Assembly: GCF_947491795.1 (NCBI RefSeq)
Contig: NZ_CANLKW010000002.1
Coordinates: 970,390 to 1,034,389, forward strand
DNA length: 64,000 bases
Reading direction: 5' to 3'
From: an uncultured Roseobacter sp.
GTDB lineage: Bacteria; Pseudomonadota; Alphaproteobacteria; Rhodobacterales; Rhodobacteraceae
Both the position numbers and the translations under genes were made by a program. Below, piece by piece: positions 55,987 through 64,000 of this stretch. Each line of letters opens with the position of its first letter. Position 1 is the first letter of the stretch. The notes beneath the pieces were generated by a model that was given only the letters and a program-made list of their open reading frames with translations, was not told where the DNA came from and did no database searches.

Positions 55987-56766
55987 ATGTCATCCAAGAA
56001 GCGAAGACGACGCGAGGCGATCTCGGCTTTGGTTCTGGAACGGGGTGCTGTCACCGTTGGTTCACTGGCAGAACGCTTTGACGTCTCGATGCAGACGATC
56101 CGGCGGGATGTAGATAAACTGTGCGAAGGGGATATGCTCCACCGGGTTCATGGCCGGATTGAGCTCAGCCAGGAATTTTTGAACACGCCCTTCGACCAGC
56201 GGGCTGGCACGAATTTACTGGGCAAGCAGGCCATCGGCGAGGCAGCGGCACGTCTTATTCCGGATGGCGCCACGTTGTTTCTCTCTATCGGGTCCACGCC
56301 GCTGAGCGTCGCGCAAGCGCTGCGCTGTCGCAACAATCTGACGGTTATTACCAACAACCTGAGTGCGGCAATGGTCTTGAGCGAAGAAGTTTCCAACCGG
56401 ATTATCTTGCCGGGGGGCGAGCTGCGCTTGCCAGACCGGGACATCCTGGGCGATGACGTTCTGGAGTTTTTCGGCCGGTACCGGGCGGATTTTGGTGTGT
56501 TCGGTGTCGCCGGGATCGCGGAAGACGGAGCGCTTTTGGACTTCCACTCAACCGAAGTGCGTGCGCGTCAGAAAATTCGCGCGAGTTCCACCAGGTCTCT
56601 TCTGGTTGTCGATCAGTCAAAGTTTGGTCGCCCGGCGCCTGCGCTTGGCGACAATATCTCGGACATGGATATGACGATTATCGACCGGCTCCCGGGTGGC
56701 CCATTCACATCACTGACGCAAAACATCAGTAGCAGGCTGCTTGTGGCCGAAGGAGAACCAACATGA
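55987..56766 (+). CDS. DeoR family transcriptional regulator (GlpR-like)
   Basis: A 259-residue repressor. The N-terminal winged helix (about 5-60) contains the DeoR signature SLAERFDVSMQTIRRDVDKL, then RVHGRIEL. The C-terminal DeoRC sensor domain (about 75-235) contains GATLFLSIGSTPLSVAQAL, NNLSAAMVLSE and GVAGIAEDGALLDFHSTEV, which bind sugar or polyol phosphates in characterised members. GGAGGGG precedes the ATG. It is the first gene of the transport operon and overlaps the ATPase gene by ATGA, implying autoregulation. Confidence 0.92.
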   Translation: MSSKKRRRREAISALVLERGAVTVGSLAERFDVSMQTIRRDVDKLCEGDMLHRVHGRIELSQEFLNTPFDQRAGTNLLGKQAIGEAAARLIPDGATLFLSIGSTPLSVAQALRCRNNLTVITNNLSAAMVLSEEVSNRIILPGGELRLPDRDILGDDVLEFFGRYRADFGVFGVAGIAEDGALLDFHSTEVRARQKIRASSTRSLLVVDQSKFGRPAPALGDNISDMDMTIIDRLPGGPFTSLTQNISSRLLVAEGEPT

Positions 56767-57782
56767 CGACGCCTCCGTTTGTGAAGCTCGATGGCGTGGC
56801 AAAGCGCTGGAACGGTCAGTTGGGCGTCGAAGGGATCACTCTGGACATTCCCGAGGGCAGCTTTACCGCTCTGCTGGGCCCTTCGGGGTGCGGAAAATCG
56901 ACGACGCTGCGCCTGTTGGCGGGTCTTGAACTGCCGGACGAGGGCAAGATCCTGATTGACGACAGGGATGTGACAACGAGTGCCGCGTCCGACCGGAATC
57001 TGTCGATGGTGTTTCAGTCCTATGCCCTGTTCCCGCATCTTTCCGTGGCCGAGAATGTGATGTTCGGCCTGAAAGTCAGACGTGTCCCCAAAAAAGAGCG
57101 GCTGGAGAAGCTGCACCGCGCCCTTGAGATCACCGGGCTGCTCGGGCTCGAAGACCGCAAACCGGGCGAGCTGTCCGGCGGCCAGCGTCAGCGTGTTGCT
57201 CTGGCCCGCGCCATTGTCGCAGGCCAGCGCCTGTGTCTGATGGACGAGCCATTGTCGAACCTCGATGCCAAGCTGCGCAACGCCGTTCGTAAGGACATCA
57301 AGAAACTGCAACGCGATCTGGGGATCACGGTCGTCTATGTCACCCACGACCAGACCGAGGCCATGAGCATGGCTGATACTGTGGTGCTCATGAAAGACGG
57401 TCACATTCAGCAGGTCGGCGCACCCGAAGACCTCTACAGCCGGCCCAACAACACCTTTGTTGCCGAATTTGTGGGCGCGCCGCCCATGGCGCTGCTCGAG
57501 TCCGGTGTTCTCGGTGGGTTTGGCGAAGGCAAAACAATCGGCATCCGGGCTGAAAACATACAGATCGTGCCGAAGGGTGACGGGCGGATGCGCTGCACTG
57601 TCACCGAAAGCGAATTTCTGGGCGCGGAAACCCTGATCGGGCTCGATCACGCAGGCACCACCGGGCTCTGCGTGCTGAAGCCAGGGCTGTCGATGATGGC
57701 CGAGGGCAACGAGATCGACATCACATTTAACGACGAAAATCTGCACGTATTCGATGCGGCGGGCCAAAGGCTGGCGGGCTGA
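56763..57782 (+). CDS. ugpC: ABC transporter ATP-binding protein (UgpC/MsmX type)
   Basis: A 339-residue ATPase. Walker A is [12 protein letters not shown] near residue 37, Q-loop VFQSYALFPHLSV near 83, signature [15 protein letters not shown] near 138, Walker B LCLMDEPLSNLD near 158, and H-loop VTHDQTEAMSM. A C-terminal TOBE regulatory domain (about 240-335) follows. It powers uptake of glycerol-3-phosphate or related solutes in the Ugp family. The gene overlaps the DeoR stop and is followed by 47 bases before the receptor gene. The symbol reflects family membership only. Confidence 0.88.
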   Translation: MTTPPFVKLDGVAKRWNGQLGVEGITLDIPEGSFTALLGPSGCGKSTTLRLLAGLELPDEGKILIDDRDVTTSAASDRNLSMVFQSYALFPHLSVAENVMFGLKVRRVPKKERLEKLHRALEITGLLGLEDRKPGELSGGQRQRVALARAIVAGQRLCLMDEPLSNLDAKLRNAVRKDIKKLQRDLGITVVYVTHDQTEAMSMADTVVLMKDGHIQQVGAPEDLYSRPNNTFVAEFVGAPPMALLESGVLGGFGEGKTIGIRAENIQIVPKGDGRMRCTVTESEFLGAETLIGLDHAGTTGLCVLKPGLSMMAEGNEIDITFNDENLHVFDAAGQRLAG

Positions 57783-57829
57783 TGTCTGCGAGGCCAGTAA
57801 ACAATGACTGACAACCAAGGGAGAGAGAG

Positions 57830-59098
57830 ATGAAACTATTTTCGACAACAGGACTGGGGCTTGCAACTGCAATGGCCGCCGGTCTGGCGGCTCCGGCGAC
57901 GGCCGAGACAGAACTGACGATGTATTATCCGATTGCCGTTGGCGGTGCGCTGACCGAAGTGGTGGACGGCATCGTCGCTGATTTCGAGGCGGCAAACCCG
58001 GATATCAAAGTCAACGCCATCTATTCGGGCAACTACGACGACACCCGTGTGCGCGCTCTGTCGGCGCTTGCATCCGGTGAGCCTGCGCAGCTGGCGGTGA
58101 TGTTTTCCATCGACGCCTATGACCTGATCGAGCAGGATCTGATCCTGCCCTTTGAGGAAGTTGCAACAACCGACGCCGACAAGGCATGGCTGGACAGTTT
58201 TTACCCCGCTCTGATGGCGAATGGCAAAATCGAAGGGCAGACATGGGGCATCCCTTTCCAGCGCTCGACCATCGTGGCCTATTACAACAAAGATATGTTC
58301 CGCGCCGCCGGTCTCGATCCCGAAGCGCCGCCCACAACCTGGGACGAGATCATCGAGACGGGTAAGGCTCTGACCGCGGGCGACACCTACGGCCTGATGA
58401 TCCCCTCTACCGGCTATCCCTACTGGATGTTCCAGGCGCTCGCGATCCAGAACGGCAAAGAAGTAATGTCCGGTGACGGTCTGACCACCTATTTCGACGA
58501 TCCGACTGTCGTTGAAACGCTGGAGTTCTGGAAATCGCTCTCGACCGAACACGGCATCATGCCGACGGGCACCGTCGAATGGGGTACCCTGCGTCAGGCG
58601 TTCCTCGAAGGCCAGACCGCGATGATGTGGCACTCCACCGGCAACCTTACAGCGGTGAAAAATGGCGCGAGCTTTGATTTTGGTGTCGCGGAACTGCCTG
58701 CCAATGTGCGCAAAGGCTCGCCCACCGGCGGCGGTAACTTTTACCTGTTCAAGGACACGACCGATGAAGAACGTGCAGCAGCGCTCAAGCTGATGCAGTT
58801 CATGACCTCGCCTGAACAGGCCGCGGCCTGGTCCATTGGCACGGGGTACATGGGCGTGTCGCCCGCCGCCTATGAGACCGAAGCACTCAAGGCCTACACG
58901 GCTGAATTCCCGCCTGCTCTTGTGGCACGTAATCAGCTGGAAAACGCCGTGGCCGAGTTTTCGACCTTTGAGACAGCACGCGTGCGCGACGGTCTGAACA
59001 ACGCGATTCAGTCCGCGCTGACCGGTGCGAAAGAGCCGGCGGAGGCACTGGCCGAAGCACAGGCAGCCGCCGAGCGCCTGCTCAAAGACTACCAGTAA
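57830..59098 (+). CDS. ugpB: ABC transporter solute-binding protein (UgpB-like)
   Basis: A 422-residue periplasmic receptor with a Sec signal peptide (cleavage near PATAETE, about residue 25) and GGGAGAGAG upstream. The UgpB-type sequence includes the start LTMYYPIAVGGALTEVVDGIV, ASGEPAQLAVMFSIDAYDL, and PFQRSTIVAYYNKDMFRAAG with PTTWDEIIETGKAL. The latter segments are typical of glycerol-3-phosphate and glycerophosphodiester receptors. It is followed by a stem-loop with a short T-run. Together with the phosphoesterase downstream, a phosphodiester ligand is likely. Confidence 0.88.
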   Translation: MKLFSTTGLGLATAMAAGLAAPATAETELTMYYPIAVGGALTEVVDGIVADFEAANPDIKVNAIYSGNYDDTRVRALSALASGEPAQLAVMFSIDAYDLIEQDLILPFEEVATTDADKAWLDSFYPALMANGKIEGQTWGIPFQRSTIVAYYNKDMFRAAGLDPEAPPTTWDEIIETGKALTAGDTYGLMIPSTGYPYWMFQALAIQNGKEVMSGDGLTTYFDDPTVVETLEFWKSLSTEHGIMPTGTVEWGTLRQAFLEGQTAMMWHSTGNLTAVKNGASFDFGVAELPANVRKGSPTGGGNFYLFKDTTDEERAAALKLMQFMTSPEQAAAWSIGTGYMGVSPAAYETEALKAYTAEFPPALVARNQLENAVAEFSTFETARVRDGLNNAIQSALTGAKEPAEALAEAQAAAERLLKDYQ

Positions 59099-59105
59099 CC
59101 CAACC

Positions 59106-59143
59106 GCCGGGCCGATGCGCGCTGCGTGTCGGCCCGGCCTTTT
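59106..59143 (+). terminator. Intra-operon attenuator-like hairpin after the receptor gene
   Basis: The arms GCCGGGCCGA (59106-59115) and TCGGCCCGGC (59129-59138) pair perfectly over 10 bp with a 13-base loop. A four-T run (59140-59143) follows. It lies 8 bases after the receptor stop and 22 bases before the permease start. It has the form of a weak intrinsic terminator and should reduce permease expression relative to the receptor. Confidence 0.7.
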
Positions 59144-59164
59144 GCAGTTCCCCGGAGACATGCC

Positions 59165-60058
59165 ATGTCAGCCCATGCCAACCTCGAACGTCGCAGGCAG
59201 GCCATTTACGGCTGGCTGTTGCTCTCCCCGGCGGCTGTGCTGCTGACGCTGTTCGCGTTCTATCCCTCCGTCGCGACCCTGTGGTCGAGCATGTTTTCGC
59301 GTGGCACCCGCCGCAAGCCCACTGAGTTCGTGGGCACCGAAAACTATTCAGACCTTTTCGCGGACCCAACGTTCTGGATTGTGGTCAAAAACAACCTTTT
59401 GTATGCGGGCATCACGATTCCGGTGTCGATCTTTATCGCGCTTTCGATGGCGCTTTGGGCCAATGGCAAGATCCGCGCGCGCGGCTTTGTCCGCACCGCC
59501 TATTTCACACCGACTGTCCTGCCGATGATTGCCGCCGCTAACCTGTGGCTGTTCTTCTATACCCCCGGTCTCGGCGTCCTCGACCAGATCGGCAGCCTTT
59601 TTGGACTGCCGTCCGTCAACTGGCTGGGCCAGCCGGAAACGGCGCTTTGGGCGATCATCATTGTCACGATCTGGAAGGAAGCAGGGTTCTTCATGATCTT
59701 TTATCTGGCCGCCTTGCAGACGATCCCTGAGGACCTGAAAGAAGCCGCCGACATCGAAGGGGCAAGCCGCTGGACCTATACCCGCCGCATCGTCTTGCCG
59801 CTTTTAATGCCCACAACGCTCTTTATCGCGGTGAATGCGATGATCAACTCGGTCAAGCTGATCGACCACCTCTTTATTCTGACCAAAGGCGGTCCGTCCG
59901 ACGCGTCCAAGCTGATCCTCTATTACATCTGGGAAATGGCCTTTGCCTTTTTCGATGCCCCGAGTGCGGCCGCCATGACGATCATGGTCATAGCAGTACT
60001 GGGGATCGTGGCGGCGGTGCAGTTCTTCTACCTTGACAAAAGGACGCATTACCAATGA
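59165..60058 (+). CDS. ugpA: ABC transporter permease (UgpA type)
   Basis: A 297-residue membrane protein from the ATG at 59165 (GGAG 7 bases upstream); an earlier in-frame start would overlap the attenuator hairpin. Six segments are predicted, the first at about 12-35 (GWLLLSPAAVLLTLFAFYPS). The TAYFTPTVLPMIAAANLWLF-type core and the EAA loop EAADIEGASRWTYTRRIVLPLL near residue 205 are clear. It overlaps the next permease gene by ATGA. The two form the translocation pore. Confidence 0.9.
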   Translation: MSAHANLERRRQAIYGWLLLSPAAVLLTLFAFYPSVATLWSSMFSRGTRRKPTEFVGTENYSDLFADPTFWIVVKNNLLYAGITIPVSIFIALSMALWANGKIRARGFVRTAYFTPTVLPMIAAANLWLFFYTPGLGVLDQIGSLFGLPSVNWLGQPETALWAIIIVTIWKEAGFFMIFYLAALQTIPEDLKEAADIEGASRWTYTRRIVLPLLMPTTLFIAVNAMINSVKLIDHLFILTKGGPSDASKLILYYIWEMAFAFFDAPSAAAMTIMVIAVLGIVAAVQFFYLDKRTHYQ

Positions 60059-60864
60059 AGGCCCTGACCAAATTCATGGACAGCTTTGGCGCGATCCTGC
60101 TGGCGATCATCTGGATTGCACCTCTGCTCTTTGCCTTCTGGGCGGCCACGCATTCGACCTCGGATGCCGTGAACCTGAACCTCTTTTCGCCCTGGACTCT
60201 GGAGAACTTCCGCGTCGCCTGGGCCGGCGCGCCCTGGCTGAAGTATTTCATCAATACCTTCCTGCTGGTGACAGTCATCCTGATCGGCCAGTTCTTTCTG
60301 ACAACGCTGGCGGGGTTTGCCTTTGCGCAGCTGCAATTCCCAGGCAAGGATTACGTGTTCATTCTGGTGCTGATGCAGCTTTTCATCCTGCCCGAAGTGC
60401 TGATCGTTGAAAACTACGCCATGATCTCGCGCCTCGGACTATTCGACACAATCCTCGGTGTCGGTATGCCCTATATGGCCAGCGCTTTTGGTATCTTCCT
60501 GATGCGGCAGGCGTTCAAGGGCGTTCCCATCGAGCTGCATGAGGCCGCACGGATCGAAGGCTGTGGGCTCCTGGGCATTTTGTGGCGGGTCTATGTGCCT
60601 TTGGCCAAACCCACCTATCTGGCATACGCGCTGGTGTCCGTCTCGACCCACTGGAACAACTTCCTGTGGCCACTGATCGTGACCAACTCGCCCGACACGC
60701 GCCCCCTGACGGTTGGTTTGTCGATCTTCGGCGCGCCGGAGAATGGCGTTGATATCAGTATCATCTCTGCTGCAACTCTGATGTCTGTCGCTCCGCTGTT
60801 GATCGCGTTCCTGATCTTCCAGCGTCAGTTTGTGCAGGCCTTCCTGCGCGCAGGGATCAAATGA
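60055..60864 (+). CDS. ugpE: ABC transporter permease (UgpE type)
   Basis: A 269-residue membrane protein of the MalG/UgpE class. The first segment is at 11-30, the SPWTLENFRVAW loop follows, then five further segments. The EAA loop HEAARIEGCGLLGILWRVYVPLAKP lies near residue 162. It starts inside the stop of the first permease gene and overlaps the phosphoesterase gene by ATGA, so transport and hydrolysis are translationally linked. Confidence 0.9.
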   Translation: MKALTKFMDSFGAILLAIIWIAPLLFAFWAATHSTSDAVNLNLFSPWTLENFRVAWAGAPWLKYFINTFLLVTVILIGQFFLTTLAGFAFAQLQFPGKDYVFILVLMQLFILPEVLIVENYAMISRLGLFDTILGVGMPYMASAFGIFLMRQAFKGVPIELHEAARIEGCGLLGILWRVYVPLAKPTYLAYALVSVSTHWNNFLWPLIVTNSPDTRPLTVGLSIFGAPENGVDISIISAATLMSVAPLLIAFLIFQRQFVQAFLRAGIK

Positions 60865-61652
60865 CGGCGATATTGCAAATCTCCGACACGCATATTGTGC
60901 CTGAGGGAGCGGTAGTGTCGGGAAAACTGGACACTGCGGACACGCTGGCGCGACTGGTCGAAAGGATCGGCAGCATCCGCCATCAGATCGGCCCGATTGA
61001 CGCACTGCTTGTCAGCGGCGATCTGAGTGATGATGGCTCGGCCGGGAGTTACGCCCGGTTCCGATCACTCATCGCGCCTCTGGACCTGCCGGTCTGTGTC
61101 GTTCCCGGCAACCACGACGCCCGGGAACCGATGCGAGCGGCCTTTGCGTACGACCTGCCGGAAACGGGTGCACTCAACTGGTCGCGGCAATTCGGCGATA
61201 TCCGACTGATTGGCCTTGATACGCTGGTCGAGGGGCAGGGGGCAGGCTTCCTGTCCCGGGACAGCCTGGGGTTCCTGGAAAGTGCTTTGTTACAGGCAGA
61301 CGGTGCGCCAGTGCTTCTGGCATTGCATCATCCACCCTTTGCCTGCGGCATCGCCTTCATGGACAAAATCGGGCTGACCAACAAAGAGGCGCTTGAGGAA
61401 ATTCTGGCCGGGTATTCCGGTGTGCTGCGTCTGGTGTGTGGCCACATCCACAGCCTGATGATCAGCGATATCTCGGGCCATGTTGCCATGTCTTCACCGT
61501 CTCCCTGCAGCACCTTTGCCTATGACCGCCGTTCCGATGCTCCGGTTGGCTATATGATTGAAAACGATGGGTGTTTGCTGCACACATGGGACAAGCGGTT
61601 CCAATCCATCCGAATTGGACCGGTTGCCGGAACAGGCCCTTTTCCCTTCTGA
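60861..61652 (+). CDS. Metallophosphoesterase (GpdQ/CpdA-like phosphodiesterase)
   Basis: A 263-residue cytoplasmic phosphodiesterase. The five metal-binding motifs are complete: LQISDTHIV (Asp9, His11), SGDLSDDG, VPGNHDAR, ALHHPPFAC and CGHIHSLM. This fits class III cyclic nucleotide phosphodiesterases and glycerophosphodiesterase GpdQ. It overlaps the permease stop of a Ugp-like operon, so glycerophosphodiesters are more likely than cAMP as substrate; products would be glycerol-3-phosphate and an alcohol. A role on cyclic nucleotides cannot be excluded. Confidence 0.85.
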   Translation: MTAILQISDTHIVPEGAVVSGKLDTADTLARLVERIGSIRHQIGPIDALLVSGDLSDDGSAGSYARFRSLIAPLDLPVCVVPGNHDAREPMRAAFAYDLPETGALNWSRQFGDIRLIGLDTLVEGQGAGFLSRDSLGFLESALLQADGAPVLLALHHPPFACGIAFMDKIGLTNKEALEEILAGYSGVLRLVCGHIHSLMISDISGHVAMSSPSPCSTFAYDRRSDAPVGYMIENDGCLLHTWDKRFQSIRIGPVAGTGPFPF

Positions 61653-61682
61653 CCGCACCACAAGACAGAAAGCAGAAAACCG

Positions 61683-63338
61683 GTGAATGAACCACACGTC
61701 CTTCAGATTCTGATCCATATAGCAGGCGCGGCCGCGCTGCTGATCTGGGCAGTCCGGTTGGTGCGGACAGGGGTTGAGCGTGGATTTGCGGCACCCATGC
61801 GCATCTGGCTGCGGCATTCCGCCCGGAACCGGTTGCTTGCGGCAGCCACTGGAATGGGTGCGGCGGTCCTGTTGCAAAGCGCCACGGCGGTTGCGGTTCT
61901 GGTGTCCAATTTTGTGTCCAAGGGCGGTCTGGCAACGGTTACCGGGCTTGCGATCCTTTTGGGCGCCGACGTGGGGTCTGCTGTGGTGACGCAGCTCCTG
62001 GTCGTCCGGCAGCCCATTCTGATCCCGCTTTTGCTTGTGGTCGGGGTCACAGTTTTTCTGCGCGGCGAGGGCAGCAACACGCGGCAGGTCGGGCGGATCA
62101 TGATCGGGCTTGCCCTGATCTTCGTATCGCTGGACATGATCCGGGATGCAACCGAGCCGATGATCTCCAACCCCGGGACCCAGGCTGTTATGACATACCT
62201 GGGACGGGATCTGCTGACGGCCTTTGTGATTGGTGCCGTCTTTGCCTGGGGCGTGCATTCAAGCGTGGCGGCGGTGTTGCTCTTTGTCACGCTTGCCGGA
62301 CAATCCATCCTGCCGGTTTCTGCTGCGGCGGCAATGATACTTGGGGCCAATCTTGGTGGAGGGATCATCGCATTTGTGCTGACCTGGTCTGCGCCACTGG
62401 CGTCACGAAAGATGATCATGGCAAACCTGATCCTGCGGGGGGGTGGCGCTGCATTTGCGGCCTTTCTGATTGCAGCGCTGCCGGATGTCATGAACCAGCT
62501 TGGGGCGACGCCTGCCCGGCAAACCATCAATCTGCATCTTGCTTTCAACTTCGCTCTGGCCCTGGCAGCTCTTCCTTTTGTGGGGCCGGTTACTGCGGCA
62601 TTGTCTTATTTCATGGTTGAAAAACCCAGTCCGAACGGAGCCTTGGAGGCCGCCAGCGCACTTGATCCCTCTCTGCTGGATCGCCCGCAACGCGCCATTG
62701 ATTGTGCGGCACGTGAACTGCTTGGAATGGGTCAGAAGATCGAACAGATGCTGATCGCGGTCGAACCATTGTATGACCACTGGGACAACACGACGGCGGC
62801 CCGGATTGCCGAGCGGGACAAGGCGATCAAACAAACGCATCTGGATATCAAACTGTATCTGGCGCGCCTTGGTCAGAAAGGCATGGATGAAGAGCTGAGC
62901 AGACGCTCTATGGAGCTTGCCTCGATTTCAACGAGCCTCGATTCCGCGTCCGATGCTATTGCACGGATCATGATCGAACTCGCCAAAAGGCTGGATATGC
63001 AGAAACTGCATTTCTCGCCACAGGGACGCGAGGAAATCCGTGATTTTACAGACAGGGTCCAAAGCAATGTGCAGCTCGCCCTGAATGTGATGATGAACCA
63101 GAACCCGGCCGAAGCCCGCGAACTGGTCGCGGCCAAGGAAAAGGTGCGCAAGGTTGAGCAGAAACTTCAGCGCAGCCATATTGGCCGACTGCGCGAGGGG
63201 CTCGCTGAAAGTATTGAGACAAGCAACATTCATCAGGAAACGCTCAGGGCGCTGAAGCAGATCAACACGGCGTTTTCCATGGTAGGCCACCCGATCCTGC
63301 TGAAATCAGGAGATTTGCTGAAAAGCCGTCTCGCATAG
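61683..63338 (+). CDS. Na+/phosphate cotransporter family protein with PhoU-like domain
   Basis: A 551-residue membrane protein. The N-terminal half has about eight hydrophobic segments and the paired cotransporter repeats, with GAAVLLQSATAVAVLVSN near residue 60 and HSSVAAVLLFVT near 195 (the QSSSA-type motif reads QSATA here). The C-terminal third (about 330-545) is helical and PhoU-like. E. coli YjbB, with the same architecture, exports phosphate. It starts with GTG 30 bases after the phosphoesterase gene and may discharge or balance phosphate released by that enzyme. The ribosome-binding site is weak. Confidence 0.88.
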   Translation: MNEPHVLQILIHIAGAAALLIWAVRLVRTGVERGFAAPMRIWLRHSARNRLLAAATGMGAAVLLQSATAVAVLVSNFVSKGGLATVTGLAILLGADVGSAVVTQLLVVRQPILIPLLLVVGVTVFLRGEGSNTRQVGRIMIGLALIFVSLDMIRDATEPMISNPGTQAVMTYLGRDLLTAFVIGAVFAWGVHSSVAAVLLFVTLAGQSILPVSAAAAMILGANLGGGIIAFVLTWSAPLASRKMIMANLILRGGGAAFAAFLIAALPDVMNQLGATPARQTINLHLAFNFALALAALPFVGPVTAALSYFMVEKPSPNGALEAASALDPSLLDRPQRAIDCAARELLGMGQKIEQMLIAVEPLYDHWDNTTAARIAERDKAIKQTHLDIKLYLARLGQKGMDEELSRRSMELASISTSLDSASDAIARIMIELAKRLDMQKLHFSPQGREEIRDFTDRVQSNVQLALNVMMNQNPAEARELVAAKEKVRKVEQKLQRSHIGRLREGLAESIETSNIHQETLRALKQINTAFSMVGHPILLKSGDLLKSRLA

Positions 63339-63859
63339 GTGCATGTTTACGGGCCGGATGAAAGAGAAGGCGGGCCTCAGAGCCCTGCCAGCGATTGTGG
63401 GCATATTGTCGGACAAAAACAGCCGCAGACGTTAACGCGTATCTTCGCATTTCGCGCACATCCTGAAACAAGCGCGGATTGATCTGCGCCCCGGCAAGCT
63501 GATGATCATAATAGATCTCGCGGTTCTGGCAGCCGTGATCAAAGTGAGTACCGGGGGAATAGATCACGAGTCGCAAGTCATCACGGTGCCGTTCCAGCTG
63601 GGGAAGGCCGAGGTCACATCAAAGCGCCGGGTGCAGGATATTGTTGACCTTGCAAAGTTCGCGAAGCTGTAAGCTGAGATCTTCCGCAATCCCTCAAACC
63701 CGTGCCGTCGGAATCGCAAACAGAGACCAGGGCCTGAAACTGGCCCGATCTGCGCTCACGTACGTGTCTCTATTGGAAACCGCCTGTGCCAGGCGCCCGA
63801 AAACACGCCAGAATCAAGCGGCAAGTGCTCGGCAGTCAGAATCTCAGGAGTGGGTGGCT
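63339..63859 (-). other. Gene-poor stretch with a possible decayed fragment
   Basis: About 520 bases. On the minus strand, codons between about 63590 and 63400 read as plausible protein (VIYSPGTHFDHGC, then YYDHQLAGAQINPRLF, and ALTSAAVFVRQYA). The frame carries a stop upstream and runs into the 3' end of the cotransporter gene. It may be a pseudogene remnant of an unrecognised protein, or chance. Confidence 0.3.
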
Positions 63860-64000
63860 GTGGTCTTTTTTTTCTGCTATCCGGTCTCCGCATTTGCTGC
63901 AGTGCTGTTTCTGATTACTGTTCTATCTCAAAAGCTTACCGGTGAGGAAGCCGATGTTATGCAACAGGAACTGCGGCGTATTTCGCGGCAAATGTCCCAA
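63860..64000 (+). CDS. Partial gene with N-terminal membrane segment (runs off right edge)
   Basis: A GTG at 63860 with CAGGAG upstream opens a frame starting VVFFFCYPVSAFAAV, a single membrane segment. A polar stretch rich in Glu, Arg and Gln follows (EEADVMQQELRRISRQ) and continues past the window. Only 47 residues are visible, so no family can be named, and the start codon is uncertain. Confidence 0.35.
   Translation, partial: MVFFFCYPVSAFAAVLFLITVLSQKLTGEEADVMQQELRRISRQMSQ

Noticed and set aside
57836..59161. 441-codon minus-strand frame
   Set aside because: Antisense shadow of the UgpB-like gene.
1..64000. CRISPR arrays, tRNA or rRNA genes, prophage or insertion sequences
   Set aside because: No regularly spaced repeats, cloverleaf sequences, transposases or phage structural genes were recognised.

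Overview
The window looks like a chromosomal segment of a marine alphaproteobacterium of the Rhodobacterales (Roseobacter group). This rests on gene content and style: moderately high GC, dense binding-protein-dependent uptake operons (ABC and TRAP), a monomeric NADP isocitrate dehydrogenase, the circularly permuted ATP-grasp/alpha-E/transglutaminase/Anbu cluster, and a GC-rich intergenic element of a kind I remember from roseobacters. I found no rRNA, tRNA, CRISPR array, phage gene or intact insertion sequence. The window is mostly metabolism and transport, with several decayed-looking gene-free gaps of 350-850 bases.

Layout. 1-2395: the end of a sugar-type ABC operon on the minus strand, with a recognisable promoter and operator. 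2601-4417: a small tyrosine-phosphatase-like protein and a DUF1272 zinc protein, divergent from a GlxA-type regulator. 5056-16058: one long plus-strand operon with a complete peptide ABC transporter (two ATPases, binding protein, two permeases), then a gamma-glutamyltransferase-like enzyme, a DUF1028 protein, a GntR regulator, an M20 amidohydrolase and an acetamidase/formamidase-like protein. It appears to import small peptides or gamma-glutamyl/acyl amides and hydrolyse them. 16684-18789: chemoreceptor. 19147-24248: inositol-monophosphatase-family enzyme overlapping, tail to tail, an Afu/Fbp-type ABC operon with a fused permease. 24929-30621: an unrecognised lipoprotein, a large SAM-cyclase-ATPase-TPR regulator and a TPM-domain protein. 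31482-37802: a Tat-exported 2',3'-cyclic nucleotide phosphodiesterase, then the ATP-grasp/alpha-E/transglutaminase/Anbu operon.

38303-52002 is an amide and D-amino-acid themed region. It has a GntR regulator and acetyltransferase divergent from a spermidine/putrescine-type ABC operon that ends in an Asp/Glu/hydantoin racemase. Facing it is a minus-strand N-acyl-D-amino-acid deacylase plus TRAP transporter operon, divergent from an amidohydrolase whose last bases overlap a CobW/COG0523 GTPase. 52234-54423 is the monomeric isocitrate dehydrogenase. 54875-63338 is a phosphorus-themed block: a HAD-IIA protein divergent from a DeoR regulator, a Ugp-like ABC transporter, a metallophosphoesterase and a Na+/phosphate cotransporter-PhoU protein. 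Three copies of a 12-base motif lie between the divergent genes.

A recurrent non-coding theme is that five of the six transporter operons have a near-perfect stem-loop directly after the binding-protein gene and before the first membrane-protein gene. This probably sets the excess of binding protein over permease. No strikingly new system is evident. The best leads are the five hairpins, the peptide/gamma-glutamyl operon, the phosphodiester operon with its DeoR motif, and the amidohydrolase-GTPase pair.
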